A stretch of DNA of 64,000 nucleotides, taken from positions 59,150,886-59,214,885 of the forward strand of contig CM049322.1 of assembly GCA_026874595.1 (NCBI GenBank). Direction: 5' to 3'. The DNA is from Sipunculus nudus (lineage: Eukaryota > Annelida > Sipuncula > Golfingiida > Sipunculidae). Both the position numbers and the translations under genes were made by a program. The notes under the pieces were generated by a model, which was not told the origin of the DNA, made no database searches, and worked only from the letters and a program-made list of their open reading frames with translations. Below, one piece after another: positions 39,195 to 50,652 of this stretch (position 1 is the first letter of the stretch; each line of letters opens with the position of its first letter).

Positions 39195-39335
39195 TCTACA
39201 TATGCTTCCCTCGAATGATAATGACAAAATTTTGATAGGCTTAGCGCAGAAGGCCCCAGAATGGGACGCGAAGCCACAACATTGCGGGCAAAAGTCCAGC
39301 GCCCTAACTACAATGCCAACACGTTCAGTACAGAC
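39195..39335 (-). mobile_element. Possible degenerate tRNA-derived SINE head
   Basis: The minus strand reads gcattgtagttagggcgctg (A-box-like) and, about 35 nt later, gtggcttcgcgtcccattc (a damaged B box). Spacing fits a tRNA-derived promoter, but the B box has several changes, so the call is tentative. Confidence 0.4.
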
Positions 39336-39577
39336 ATATATAGTGAGAATTATATACATTATACACATATGTATTACGACGAAAAGTCCTTTGCTTTACG
39401 TAAGCGCTATAATTAACAAATTTATACTTACAGAATGATTAAATCAGCACTGAAGTAGCTGTATTTCCGATACTTTATCTATGTCTGTATATAGTAGAGA
39501 GATAAGGGGACAGAAATATAAATGTCATCAACAGGGAATAAAGGTAGCACAACCTTTGCCCTGGTAAAAATCATTTA

Positions 39578-40235
39578 TTATATCAACAGGAAAACAATAC
39601 CAACCCCTGACAAAAAGGGCGGTTGAAGCTTCCGCAGATCGCTTTTCTTGTAAACGCACCATTTTTGATATTCCAAACATAAACATGGAGGGTAAGGTGG
39701 AATAAAGTGTCCAATCACCTCTCTAGGCACCTGCGGGCAGCACCTCTTATCTGAGCACTCCAACGGGCTCGTTTCTGGACTCTACAGGCTCCACCGACTG
39801 GGTGTCATCACACTGATATTTCACAGGATCCTGTGCTTGCTTACGTTTCATTGCCCGATATTCTCCTGCCGAAGTAACTACGGGAATTGGTTCAATCACG
39901 TGCGCATCTCTAATCTCGGTTTTCGTGGTCCGATCCTTTCCTATCAGGTTTCCACTAACCCCCTCGACCTTCCCGACAATTAAATTTAACAAGGGAATGT
40001 ATGTCAGAGCGGCGTCCGCTTCCCCGAAGTAAACCAGACAGTCTACATTGATAACCGCTTTCAGGTACTGTTCATCCAAACCGTTCAACATTACGCATCT
40101 ATCCCCGTTACCGTTTCACTGTTTGGCCGGAACCAAACTCTTTCTCACTGCGTCACAGGTATCCGGCGTCTCGCAACACAGTAACATTCCGACACCTAAT
40201 AACAATGCCCCGACGAGGCGACATTGCAATCTCAT
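39578..40235 (-). pseudogene. Secreted-protein-like ORF with in-frame TGA, then a frameshift
   Basis: From the ATG at 40235 the minus strand encodes a classic signal peptide (MRLQCRLVGALLLGVGMLLC) and ETPDTCDAVRKSLVPAKQ. A single TGA follows at 40118-40116, and the same frame continues 122 codons to 39747 (GNGDRCVMLNGLDEQYLKAV, then VDCLVYFGEADAALTYIPLL). A Cys/Pro-rich open frame overlaps at its end (39763-39578, CCPQVPREVIGHFIPPYPPC), reachable only by a frameshift. Base composition is much more GC-rich than the surroundings, typical of coding DNA. I do not recognise the family. Simplest reading: a recently inactivated gene, Trp to stop. Alternatives are an unseen splice or, less likely, selenocysteine. 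Confidence 0.45.
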
Positions 40236-40507
40236 CACGAACCGAGCTAAGTCTGCCATCAACTGGTCCGTAGAGTTTTCGGGTCTCTGGTTTACATCTG
40301 CCCTAATCCCATCGCAAGTGCATATTTCACTGACTGTGCCTACCCCATATTCTATGGCTTGTGCTGCGAACTTCCGATTTTGACTTTTATCGTCCTTTTT
40401 ACACTGAACGACATCGGACTTTCTACAATCTTTTAGACTACTCCACCACATCGAAAACATCGCATTTGGCTTCGAACGCCCAAATCCTTGAGCTGTGACC
40501 CCTGCGA
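40119..40507 (-). CDS. Open exon-like segment upstream of the signal-peptide ORF
   Basis: After an acceptor-like acaaaaacgtgtccag (exon from 40507) or gtcgcag (from 40501), the frame is open for about 129 codons into the MRLQC segment. It contains KPNAMFSMWWSSLKDCRKSD, CKKDDKSQNRKFAAQAIEYG and ICTCDGIRADVNQRPENS. Both candidate acceptors have the phase that fits the donor of the Ig-like exon at 40890. It may thus be a downstream exon of the Ig gene, or merely upstream sequence of the secreted ORF. No family recognised. Confidence 0.35.
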
Positions 40508-40889
40508 CTGGACACGTTTTTGTAATGAACGTGGAAAATAAAATACGACAGGGTTTCTTTTATTTTTAATTATGCAAGCTGATCAGGTTCCTTTTTCGTT
40601 CAATTTAAGTGTATTTGCCGTTTCAGAAAGCTCATCCGTGGACACACCTAGGGAATGCCAAAGAGGAATATTTTTCGGAATTTACTATAGATGCTGAAGG
40701 TTTTTTTTTATTCTGCGATTGATCTTCCGCAGCGCCATTTATAAAATTAAAACCTCAGTAAACCTTTCCCACGTTTACTCGGTTCATGAAAAACCCGTCC
40801 CCCTCAAGGTCACGCGGACGTGTCCAAATTCAAAAACGTGTAACACGCCAGAAATAATTAAAGCATGAAAAAGGTCTTTGAGATCTTAC

Positions 40890-41121
40890 CAACACTGAAT
40901 GAAACATCTAGTGAACTACTGACATTCGGGGATCCGACAGTATTATTGGCCATACATCTCAACAGGTTAGCACCCGACATCTCGGTGGTTGTCGTGAGAG
41001 TTGCACCAAATATTGTCGAATTGCTTGCTGGTACCAACCGCATCCATGCAAAATCGGGGGAAGAGGAACAACATGATTTGCCCGGGATGACGTCACCGTC
41101 CGAGGGAAGTATCGTGGATTT
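40890..41121 (-). CDS. Immunoglobulin-like domain exon (possibly decayed)
   Basis: The minus-strand frame reads GDVIPGKSCCSSSPDFAWMR, then VPASNSTIFGATLTTTTEMS, then GANLLRCMANNTVGSPNVSS. It has the Ig pattern: a B-strand Cys, the C-strand Trp (FAWMR), and the F-strand LxC-x-A-N-x-x-G (LLRCMANNTVG). The donor GTAAGA at 40889 gives phase 1, usual for Ig exons. Upstream, an in-frame TAA lies at 41124-41122. No AG dinucleotide exists on the minus strand between the exon and that stop, so no canonical acceptor is available. The exon may therefore be a relic. Confidence 0.55.
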
Positions 41122-41129
41122 TTAGTTAA

Positions 41130-42688
41130 TAAGGTTTAGGTATAATTGTGTAAGGTTTAACATAAAATTACCTTGTTTGCTAAAAATTACCTGATTTCGT
41201 TGCTGTCCAGACCTGAAAGCCCTTTGCAGGGGTATGTCGGCCCGTGCGGGCTCGTATAGTCATAGGACGTCCATAGAAATGGTGTTTTGTTCTGGCCCCG
41301 AAATTCGAGATCATTCTGAATTTTGCAGAGATAATACTACCAATTTATTGGATGTTTTATTGTTGTGTGACAAGTGCAGCCTGTAGAATATTATAGCTGG
41401 ATATATTGTATAAATGCCCCTTTTTTTGGTTAACAGGCTCTTATTAATGTATAGGTGATGTATAAACGCCGGTTAAATGCATATTATAATTGGCTGTACA
41501 CATTTATATATTGGTATCTGTGGAAATCTATTATTATTATGAAAAATTGAAACTTGTCAGGTCATATAAAAAGGCACAATTTTTTTTATGTCATGGATGC
41601 CAACATCTTTGAAGTAAAAAATAAAAGTTTCAAGGTATATATATATGTATTTATATTTAGTGTTTTTACATATGTTTATACATTTGTAAGTGTATAAGTT
41701 TCAACTTAAGTGCTTTTACTTTTAATCATTTTTTGTTGTATTTTATATGTATATATTATTTTATAGATAATACTGATAGAAAATGAAATTGTTCCATTTT
41801 TTTATATTCTGTGATAAATTTACAACAAATTATCCGCAACTTTCCAATATTCAGTCTTGTCTATTCTCTACACATTCTAATGAGTAATTAATGTGTGTCC
41901 AAGGCTGAATGGTGTTATGTAACTGTAAAAAAAAATCCATCCTTAGTGCAGGAAACTTCATTAGGTATGATTTGAGGCCAACTGACCAGGTATTATATCA
42001 TCTGATGTCTCAATTTATCACTCTAAATATTGACATCGGATTTTTAAGTCTATTTAATTTCACATCCGGAAACGGCATCCGGGTTTGTCTATGCATTTTG
42101 CATGTAACATCCGACACCCGACATCAGACACCCGAGTTTTAGTCCGTACCGTCACCGACGTTTATTGAGGAGTGGAGTGCCAGATATGTTTCTTACGCCA
42201 TCTGATGGGTGAAATTGGAGAAATATTATGCAAAGGTACAGGACGATAGTTTCATTGATAAAACATTGAACAAAATATAAAGGTATTGCATATAGCGTTA
42301 ATATCAATATGCCCGTAATTGGTTAATAATTATACTCGTTAATAAGCTTTTTTCGTTTTCTTTTGAACTAATCCGTATTCGACTGGCACTGTTTCGTGCA
42401 GTAATTTTAATTTCTAACCACCTGCTCAGGGTAAAGAAGGTGCTTTATGAAAATTTGCAGGTCGGATAAATCTCTGCAATATGTTTTCAAAATAAAGATT
42501 TACCGGCGCCTGATACATAAAGGCACGAGTGAGGTTTTTTTCCTATGAATAAAGGTATTGAATAACTTGTTATGGGTAACAAAAATCACCAGGACCTTGT
42601 TGCATATAGCAATCTGGTATTAAAAATAAAACGACTAGAGATCCGCTTCTTCTCTTGTGACGAAGACTATATTATTTATCGTGACTTA

Positions 42689-42690
<2 letters not shown>
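41130..42690. other. Gene-free AT-rich stretch
   Basis: No exon recognised. A tract of CATCCG/ACACCCGAC-like short repeats occurs near 42060-42135. Otherwise low-complexity AT sequence. Confidence 0.5.

Positions 42691-42727
<37 letters not shown>
42691..42727. repeat. (AT)n microsatellite flanking MITE
   Basis: AT run ending in the TA that forms the left target duplication of the MITE. Confidence 0.95.
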
Positions 42728-42730
<3 letters not shown>

Positions 42731-43044
42731 TCCAACCTGTCTGAACGACCACCTGTGAAATGCGGGCACCTTGCTATTACGACCACTAGATATCAGTCCA
42801 TTTTGAAATTCCGTTATATTATCTACCGATCAAACCTGTGAAATACGACAACCTGGCTATTACGGATTACGGGCAGTTTTTCCTGACCAAAGTGATATAT
42901 TACTTATGAATTGTTAATCTTTTAATTTGTTAAAATTTAATCTTTCATGTGATCCTAATTTTCAGAACCTGTCAAATACGACCACCTGTCAATTACGACC
43001 ACTTGTCCTAAGTCCTAGGTTGTCACATTAGACAGATTCGACTG
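42728..43044. mobile_element. MITE with CAGT-type inverted repeats and TA target duplication
   Basis: The left end is cagtccaacctgtctgaac. The right end, read as reverse complement, is cagtcgaatctgtctaatg; 15 of the first 17 positions match, within the first 17 bases. TA flanks both sides (42726-42727 and 43045-43046), the target duplication of Tc1/mariner/pogo transposons. The 317-bp body has no transposase. It contains repeats of acctgtgaaatacgac and attacgaccac. It inserted into, or seeded, an AT microsatellite, present on both sides. Confidence 0.88.

Positions 43045-43045
<1 letters not shown>

Positions 43046-43132
<87 letters not shown>
43046..43132. repeat. (TA)n then (GA)n compound microsatellite
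   Basis: A TA run to about 43088, followed by about 22 GA units to 43132, directly next to the MITE right end. Confidence 0.95.
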
Positions 43133-43136
<4 letters not shown>

Positions 43137-43524
43137 GCTAAGTTTATTTACAAACAGCGTGAGCATAACAATCTAATAGCTAAATAATTAGATATAATTT
43201 CTAACGCTAACAATTAAACATACTACAGAAACAATTATCTGGTTATACCCGAACATGTAATAACAAATTGGTCACAGTTTTCTGGTGACAATAGTTTATA
43301 TCTTTATGAGTGTTTGTAGCTTGTATTTCCATATTTACTTGAGACCTCGGGGGCAATTTTATTTTCCTTCTCGGCGGGAGATGGACTGGGACTTATTCAT
43401 CGAGCCTTGACATCCGAGTTCTTTTATAAGTCCAGGTATATCGAGTCCAAGTCCGTACTCGAGTCCAACATCACTGATACATGTCCGTTGTTATGAAGAC
43501 AAATTGCTCAGGGGGAAATATTTG

Positions 43525-43645
43525 GCCGATCCAGGATTCGAACCCATGTGGAAGGCGCACATGTCCGGCGTTCCAACCGCTTCGATAGAAAAGCAAGCTT
43601 TACTGGCGAGACAGTTTGGTCCGCTTATATGTCACCCCTTAAGAC
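43525..43645 (-). mobile_element. tRNA-derived SINE head
   Basis: The minus strand reads atcgaagcggttggaacgcc (A box) and, about 30 nt later, catgggttcgaatcctggat (a good B box, ggttcgaatcc). No anticodon-stem symmetry of a true tRNA was evident, and the flanks are dispersed sequence. Called SINE or tRNA-derived repeat. Confidence 0.6.
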
Positions 43646-44479
43646 CGTACACATATGGAAAACTCGCAACCAGGCAAACATATATTTATATATATTTGGG
43701 TAAGACATTTAACGGGGTTTACACCAATTTTAATATGGGATTCTGTAACGGCCATAATACGGCGCATCGTAAATGGAACACACTCTATGTGAGTTAAACG
43801 TATTAACACGTGGGCTTATTATGTGACGGGAGCATTGCATCAAGAAAAGAGAGTGAACACTGATATGACTCGCTAGTGTGATGTCACGGACAAATGACTT
43901 AAATTCATCAATGTATTTTGTTTTAGCTTATATAATATGTGAGAATTACCCAGGTTTTGGTGAAATCAAGATTTTCAGTCACAGAAGTTCCCCTTTGGGT
44001 GACGTCACTGACGAGTTTACATGAATATGGTTCACTTTATGCAAAACAAATTAAAATATTACAGCAAGTGTGCTATATAATAATATAATTACATTTGATA
44101 TACGTCTGCTTACCGAGCCCATGTTAGTATCCGTTTGATCATGTAAAGAGAATGAAAAGTATTTAATTGTAACATGGTATATTCTTATACAAATATTTAC
44201 TATGAACTATATATGTCTTCATAGTGAAAATAATTCTACAATATAATTTGTTCTTTTTTCATTAATTTTATTATGTCAACATTAAGAAAAAGAAAGATAG
44301 TATTTGTTGATTGCTAAAAGTGACAAACCCATCGTGTAAGCTTTTTTTCATGAAAACTTTCTTTCTGCTGAAGTTGTTTAATCTGTACCCTTCTCCCTGA
44401 TAGTAACATTGATTGAAGAGTACAGTAAAATTAATTGTATGCAAGAGAAAAAGGTGATGGGGAGACCCCATACATAATG

Positions 44480-44765
44480 AGGTCTGGTTGAACAGTGTAG
44501 TCAGGTGTTCAAATAGATCGTTACTGTGTTTGTTCCTCCGCCGTGTTTTAAGAGACAGGATTTTGGAAAGGGGAGGGTCAAATTAAACCAAGAAAGTCTT
44601 ATAAGAAAACCTATATAAAGGTCCTCAGATCCTAAAAGGATGGGGTCCAGTCCTGAAAAATTGGTTAATAACCTGAAAAAAAAAAATTTCTTGCGGCTCA
44701 ATAGGAGGGGGTAACGACCCCATAACCCCCCCCCCCCCCCCCGTCCCCGGATCCGCCACTGTTAC
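44480..44765 (-). repeat. Dispersed repeat with CAGTGGCGGATCC end and poly-C run
   Basis: The minus strand begins aacagtggcggatccgggg, then a 15-bp G run, then ttatggggtcgttaccccc. A partial relative (gggcggatttg, G run, aaggacctttatcgacccca) lies at 45088-45165. Such CAGTGGCGGATCC starts look like transposon termini, but the other end was not found. Confidence 0.4.
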
Positions 44766-45463
44766 ATTATCATACACTTTGCGTGTCTGTGTGCGCGCTT
44801 GAGAGAGATCTAGAGATCTTACGTACGATGACCGCACCACACAAATACACAAACAACATCCTTTGTTGCGAGGTCCACTGAGAGATTACTGTTGTGTTAG
44901 GTCTACGTCAGGTCGGTTTGTTATCTGTACCTTGTTAATCGTTAAGTACCAACTCGTGTACACACCTTTGTAGAAACATTGACACTGGTCGGGCCGGAAA
45001 TGATGAGTTACCGATACTGAACGCTCAGGCCGTATCAATCAGGGGTCAAGTTTAGCATGTGTTCACCCACCTCTCTTTGTTGGTCTGCACGGGCGGATTT
45101 GTAGGAGGCGGTGGTCGGGAGAGGGGGGGGGGGGGGGCAAGGACCTTTATCGACCCCATAATTTGAGGAATAGAAAAATGGCGCTTAATTCGTAAAAAAA
45201 AAATTATGATTTGCACCATGATACACTAAAACTATCCTAGATTGCTCGATTAAAGCCTAAATGTTCATTAAAGTTTCGACCCCAGGGGTGTCTTCCCGCT
45301 GAGACGAAGTCCGTTAAGACGAACCCGAAAATCGAAGACCTATTGATACTTCAGAGGCTTCAGACAATTGGCTTCATTTAGGGAAACACCCTAGTGGTTT
45401 CCCGGTACTGGCGCTAACTAATCCGAGTCGTCCAAACGGAACAACTTTCAAACTTGGTTTACA

Positions 45464-45466
<3 letters not shown>

Positions 45467-45532
<66 letters not shown>
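45467..45532. repeat. (AT)n microsatellite
   Basis: About 65 bp of AT units directly preceding the 51-bp minisatellite. Confidence 0.95.
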
Positions 45533-45534
<2 letters not shown>

Positions 45535-45722
45535 CAAGGAAACCCGCTCATCAAGTGACAAAGCCGAGACGAACACCCGCCATGACTAAGAAACCCGCTC
45601 AACAAGTGACAAAGCCGAGACGAACACCCGCCATGACAAGGAAACCCGCTCAACAAGTGACAAAGCCGAGACGAACACCCGCCATGACAAGGAAACCCGC
45701 TCAACAAGTGACAGAGCGATGA
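45531..45722 (+). repeat. Minisatellite, 51-bp unit, 3.6 copies, open on both strands
   Basis: The unit (atgacaaggaaacccgctca, then acaagtgacaaagccgagac, then gaacacccgcc) is 17 codons. It encodes MTRKPAQQVTKPRRTPA repeats on the plus strand and a Cys/Gly/Ser/His repeat on the minus strand. Each unit begins with ATG. The units are nearly identical, so the array is young. A single-exon protein of 63 residues with no promoter or homology is unlikely to be functional. Confidence 0.9.
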
Positions 45723-45756
45723 CTGATGTTTATATAACAATACATGTATTTATATT

Positions 45757-45757
<1 letters not shown>

Positions 45758-45822
<65 letters not shown>
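45758..45822. repeat. (AG)n microsatellite
   Basis: About 32 AG units. A degenerate GAAT/GAGT tract and a second (AG)n run at 45971-46001 follow. Confidence 0.95.
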
Positions 45823-45826
<4 letters not shown>

Positions 45827-45967
45827 TGAGTGAATAAATGACTGAATGAATGAATGATTGATTATTAGAAAGATCGTCTCTCAGAGAGAGTGAGAGAAGG
45901 TATATGTGTGAGAAAGACTTGATTTACAGAGTGATTGATTAATTGATGGGTAGAGAAAGTTCTTCTT

Positions 45968-46006
<39 letters not shown>

Positions 46007-46099
46007 AAAAAGAGATAAATTGATAGAGAGAAAAAAAGACCTGTATGGCCTGCAACAATGAAAAAAAGTAAGTCTGAATTATTTACGGTTGTTCATCGT

Positions 46100-46830
46100 C
46101 AAATCCTGAAAATACTTTAAAGAAATCATTGATCGGAGACGGGAGGTGTCGTGATGGAATTTGTCATTCGCAGAGGGGTGCGCTCTCTGCGTACACTGCT
46201 TGATTGACCAGAAAATTATTTCCCCCTTTTTTGTTTGATTGTTTGTCGTAAGCAGTGGTACGCAAAAAATATTAAACAAATTTCAGGTAGAAATGTCAGA
46301 ACAAAGAGTTTATATTTTTCCGGGTGGGGGGGGGGGGGGTATGGGCTCTGAGTACAATCATAAATGAATTTAAAATCAATAACTCTAAGTCAGATTCCCA
46401 AATTTTTAACTGGAACTTGATTAAATACCTGGTATATATGTATTTGTTTTGCAGTTATTGTCTAAATGTAAACATTTAATGTTTCAATTGTAATGTATTT
46501 GTAATGTAAAATGCAATCAGTCTTCACATTAAATCTACAGATGATTTGAGTGACATTTACGTTGATCGTCAAAAACTAATTTACCGAGCTGTTTTTATGG
46601 CCGAGTTTATAACCTTTTCCATCCGTGTCTGTTTGTTTGTCGCCAGCAGGGAAACTATTGAACCGATTTCGGGAAAAAAAGGGCAGAACAAGACTGTATG
46701 TTTTGCTATGGTGAAGGTATGCGCTCTTGTGAGTACAATCATCGATGAATTAAAAATCTTTAACTTTAGTTCAGATTGTCCTGATAAACTGGAAATTTAT
46801 TAAATACCGGGTGTATTTGGTATGCAATTC
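46100..46830. repeat. Diverged inverted copies of a ggtatgcgctct repeat
   Basis: 46590-46745 carries tgtttgtttgtcgccagcag, gaaactattgaacc, aaaagggcagaac and ggtatgcgctcttgtgagta. Its reverse complement recurs at 46150-46280 (gcagaggggtgcgctctctg, then ttgtttgtcgtaagcagtgg). Both also resemble the 3' end of repeat Z. A G run lies at 46326-46339. Confidence 0.5.
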
Positions 46831-46899
46831 TTCAATTGAAGTACATTCATAACGTAGAACGCCCAGTCAAAATGTTTCAGTGGAAGAACACGTTATTCT

Positions 46900-48770
46900 G
46901 TTATCTGATAAATTTCCGTCTACACAGTTACTCTAATCGGTCAAATGGTTCCCGAGATATGAGTTTTGATGTCTGCAGAGTAAATGTGAATGTAGGTGGC
47001 GACACCTGTCATAAAATCGAGAAAGCTGTCCAGGATGTATAAACCTGAAAAATTTCAGGTGGATAAGTCAAACCACTGCTGAGATATGAGCAATTTTATC
47101 CCAAGATGAGCAGATGAACAGATGGACGCTGTGCATAAGTGGTTGCAGATGGCGCCACCAGTTTTGCCTATGATAAAGAGCTATGTGAGATCTATACACG
47201 TGCAAACTTTTTGCCCAATCAGTCAAATGGTTCCCCAGATATGAGCTTGGATGTCTGCTGTGTAAATGTGAATGTAGGTGGCGCCACGAATTTTTTCCTA
47301 TGATGAAGAGCTATGTGAGATCTATACACAAGCAAAATTTCGGCCCAATCGGTCAAACGGTTCCCGAGATATGAGCTTTAATGTCTGCAGAGTAAACGTG
47401 AATGTAGGTGGCGCCACCTGTCATAAAATCGAGAAAGCTGTCAAGGATGTAAAATACCTGCAATATTTCAAGTGGAAAAGTCAAACCACTGCTGAGATAT
47501 GAGTGATTTTAACCTAAGGCATATGAACAGATGGACGCTGTGCATAAATGGTTGCAGGTGGCAACACCAGTTTTGCCTATGATGAAGAGCTATGTGAGAT
47601 CTATACACATGCAAAATTTTGGCCTAATCGGTCAAACGGTTCTCGAGATATGAGCTTGGATGTCTGCAGAGTAAATGTGAATGAAGGTGGCGCCACCTGT
47701 CATAAAATCGAGAAACCTGTCCATGAAGTATAAACATGCAAAATTTCATGTGGATAAGTCAAGCCACTGCTGAGATATGAGCGATTTTATCCCAAGGCAG
47801 ATGAACAGATGGACGCTGTGCATAAGTGGGTGTAGATGGCGCCACCAGTTTTGCCTATGATAAAGAGCTATGTGAGATCTATACACGTGCAAACTTTTTG
47901 CCTAATCAGTCAAATGGTTCCCCAGATATGAGCTTGGAAGTCTGCAGTGTAAATGTGAATGTAGGTGGCGCCACCTGTCATAAATCGAGAAAGCTGTCCA
48001 GGATGTATAAACCTGCAAAATTTCAGGTGGATAAGTCAAACCACTGCTGATATATGAGTGATATTATCCAAAGGCAGATGAACAGATGGATGCTGTGCAT
48101 AAGTGGTTGCAGGTGGCGCCATCAGTTTTGCCTATGATGAAGAGCTATGTGAGATCTATACACAAGCAAAATTTTGGCCCAATCGGTCAAACGGTTCCCG
48201 AGATATGAGCTTGAATGTCTGCAGAGTAAACGTGAATGTAGGTGGCGCCACCTGTCATAAAACCGAGAAAGCTGTCAAGGATGTAAAATACCTGCAATAT
48301 TTCAAGTGGAAAAGTCAAACCACTGCTGAGATATGAGTGATTTTAACCTAAGGCATATGAACAGATGGACGCTGTGCATAAATGGTTGCAGGTGGCACCA
48401 CCAGTTTTGCCTATGATGAAGAGCTATGTAAGATCTATACACATGCAAAATTTCAGGTGGATATGTCAAACCACTGCTGAGATATGAGTAATATTATCCC
48501 AAGGCAGATGAACAGATGGACGCTGTGCAAAAATGGTTGCAGGAGGCGCCACCATTTTTAGTGTATGTTATAAAGCTATCAAAGGGCTACATTTGTGCAA
48601 AATTTTTAGCCTGATCGGTCAAACGGTTCCCGAGATAAGTGGGTTTATGTGTGGAAACAGACGCACGAATGGACACTGGGCAGCAAGGAAAGGTCAGAGG
48701 TCAACCAAAAATGGAGGCGCAGTAGTTCACATGTGACCTGATGATAAACCCGGTTTGCTTAAAATGCAAA
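46900..48770 (+). repeat. Tandem satellite-like array, about 280-bp unit
   Basis: The landmark tcggtcaaayggttcccgag recurs at about 46937, 47219, 47347, 47626, 47908, 48184 and 48614. Spacings are mostly 276-282 bp, with one of about 128 bp where part of a unit was lost. Each unit has gagctatgtgagatctatac, gtgaatgtaggtggcgccac, ccactgctgagatatgag and aacagatggacgctgtgcat. Partial open frames of 60-77 codons recur because units are similar, but every unit has stops. The last unit ends in an A-rich, diverged 3' part near 48770. Confidence 0.92.
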
Positions 48771-48839
48771 CCAAGTTTTTTCAGACAGTTGAAAGATATA
48801 GTTCCAATAATCTGGGAATTCTGCATCTAGATTGTCTAG

Positions 48840-48860
48840 ACCCCCCCCCCCCCCCCCCCC
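48840..48860. repeat. Poly-C tract
   Basis: About 20 consecutive C residues, immediately after the satellite array. Confidence 0.95.
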
Positions 48861-49559
48861 GGAGCCAGGTCAGTTGCCATGGTGATGTCTGGATCCCATC
48901 TGTTTGTACTGAGTGACCTCTTGAATTGGCTGCATGAAGTCAAATCTGTTTTCAAATACAGAAAGCCTTTTTCAATTGGCTACAATGCTTTTTTAAAACT
49001 GTATTTACCCAATCTATTCTTATAAAACTGGCAGAACCCTACCATAGAATAATTCTTGTAAAGTTTAAACCAATCAGCTGAACAGTTTGATCATAAATCA
49101 GTGTATAAGCTAGAAGAGTTTTAAATTACATTTTCGCTTGTAAAAAACACATCAATGTAGGTGGCGCCACCAATACCTCAAAATCAGATATGACATATGT
49201 GACAAACATTGGTATATAATTTGGTCATTATAGCTCTAGCCGTTTCTGAGATTTTAATTTTAGTGTGCTTTTTTGGACAGATGACTAAGTTCAACCTCCT
49301 GTAACTCGGCCAAAAATCTCCGAACTGGAACCATTCGAACAAACTTGAGAGAGATTGTTCCAGAGATCATTTCTGTGAAATATTGGACAATTTGGCTGGA
49401 CAGTTTCAGAGAAGAAGATTTTTAAAGGTTTTTTAGCTTTTTCTCTATAAAATCTAAATTAATGCAGATACCCAATAATAAGCTCCAGGGCACCAAGTTT
49501 CACATGTGACAAATTCTTACATATAATTTGGAGCTGCTAGCTCCGACAGTTTCTGACTT

Positions 49560-50015
49560 ACAGCCATGGACGGCGGAAAGCCAGCCCTGGACGGCGGACG
49601 GCTGACGGCTGACGACGGACGGACGACGCTGCGCCATCGCATAAGCTCACGGGTTCGCTAAAAAGTGTCGCCACCAGTCTGCTGAAACTGATGAAACACT
49701 CCATTAATAATATCCATGCAAAGAATAAAGGTGATTAATGCATTAGTTGTTCAGATATTTTAGCTTTTGTATAAAATTTTTTATTATTCTGGGAGGTACT
49801 TCGGAGCCCCATAGCTTGAAGAATATGGGTAACAGAGACCTAATACCAGGTTTCAAAGGAGTTTTTTCATGGACCTCCCTGGATGTAAAGGAAGAGAATT
49901 CCAGGTCCAGTGGTTACGATTTGTGTCGTGTTAACGGACAGACGGCCGGACGGACGACGGACAAAGAGTGATCGCTATGGCTCAGATGACTTACAGTGAG
50001 CTGAGCTAAAAAAAA
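49560..50015 (+). repeat. Two repeat ends with GACGGACG tracts
   Basis: The first (49560-49680) has ggacggcggacggctgacgg and ends in cataagctcacgggttcgct + aaaaag. The second (49925-50015) has cggacggacgacggacaaag and ends in gagctgagctaaaaaaaaaa. Both consist of a G/A/C-rich tract, a fixed 3' motif and an A-run. The second matches 2470-2560. They probably belong to one family of short retroposed repeats. Confidence 0.55.
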
Positions 50016-50652
50016 AACATCAGGACACATGGCTGCTGGAATGTAAGCAATAATAAAGAGGCTTAAGATCCTCAAGTACCCGAGGGTGATTAATTATAAA
50101 TGACTACATGTATCTGAATCCAAAATCATGCATCTTCATAAAACATGTATACATACGTAAATAAAATTAATATGAAAATATAAATATATATGGTTGTGCA
50201 GAGGAGAGAGATTCATGGGGATTCTTTGATAGGAACATTATACACTCTTATAAACTATATACATATATGTGTGTGTGTGTTTTGGAGAGAGAGAGAGAAA
50301 GAGAGAGGTACCAGGTTTCTGCAGTTCTTGGCGGGTCTTTATTAATCTCACTAGATGCATGTTTTCCCCTAATGTCTCGATAATAGTCAGGTACCACTAA
50401 GTTTGGTGTGTTATACGCTCTTTATTTAATGCTTTCTCCCATCATCATATTCCAAATATACATGAGGGCTACAGGTCACGTTATACAAAACTAAGATATA
50501 TTCATGATTTAACAACAAAATACAAAAAAAGAACACCACAAGTCTATAAATTCGGGTAAGTTTCTCATGTGTTGAAAAATCTTATGCATAACAATAAATA
50601 ACAGTTTAAAATTAATCTCTATTTACTTACTCAAGGTCGAAACGTTTCACTA

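Noticed and set aside
40116-40118. Selenocysteine TGA
   Set aside because: Possible in principle, but no SECIS element could be recognised by eye and a downstream frameshift favours simple decay.
43525-43645. tRNA gene
   Set aside because: Good B box but no convincing acceptor or anticodon stems; treated as tRNA-derived repeat.
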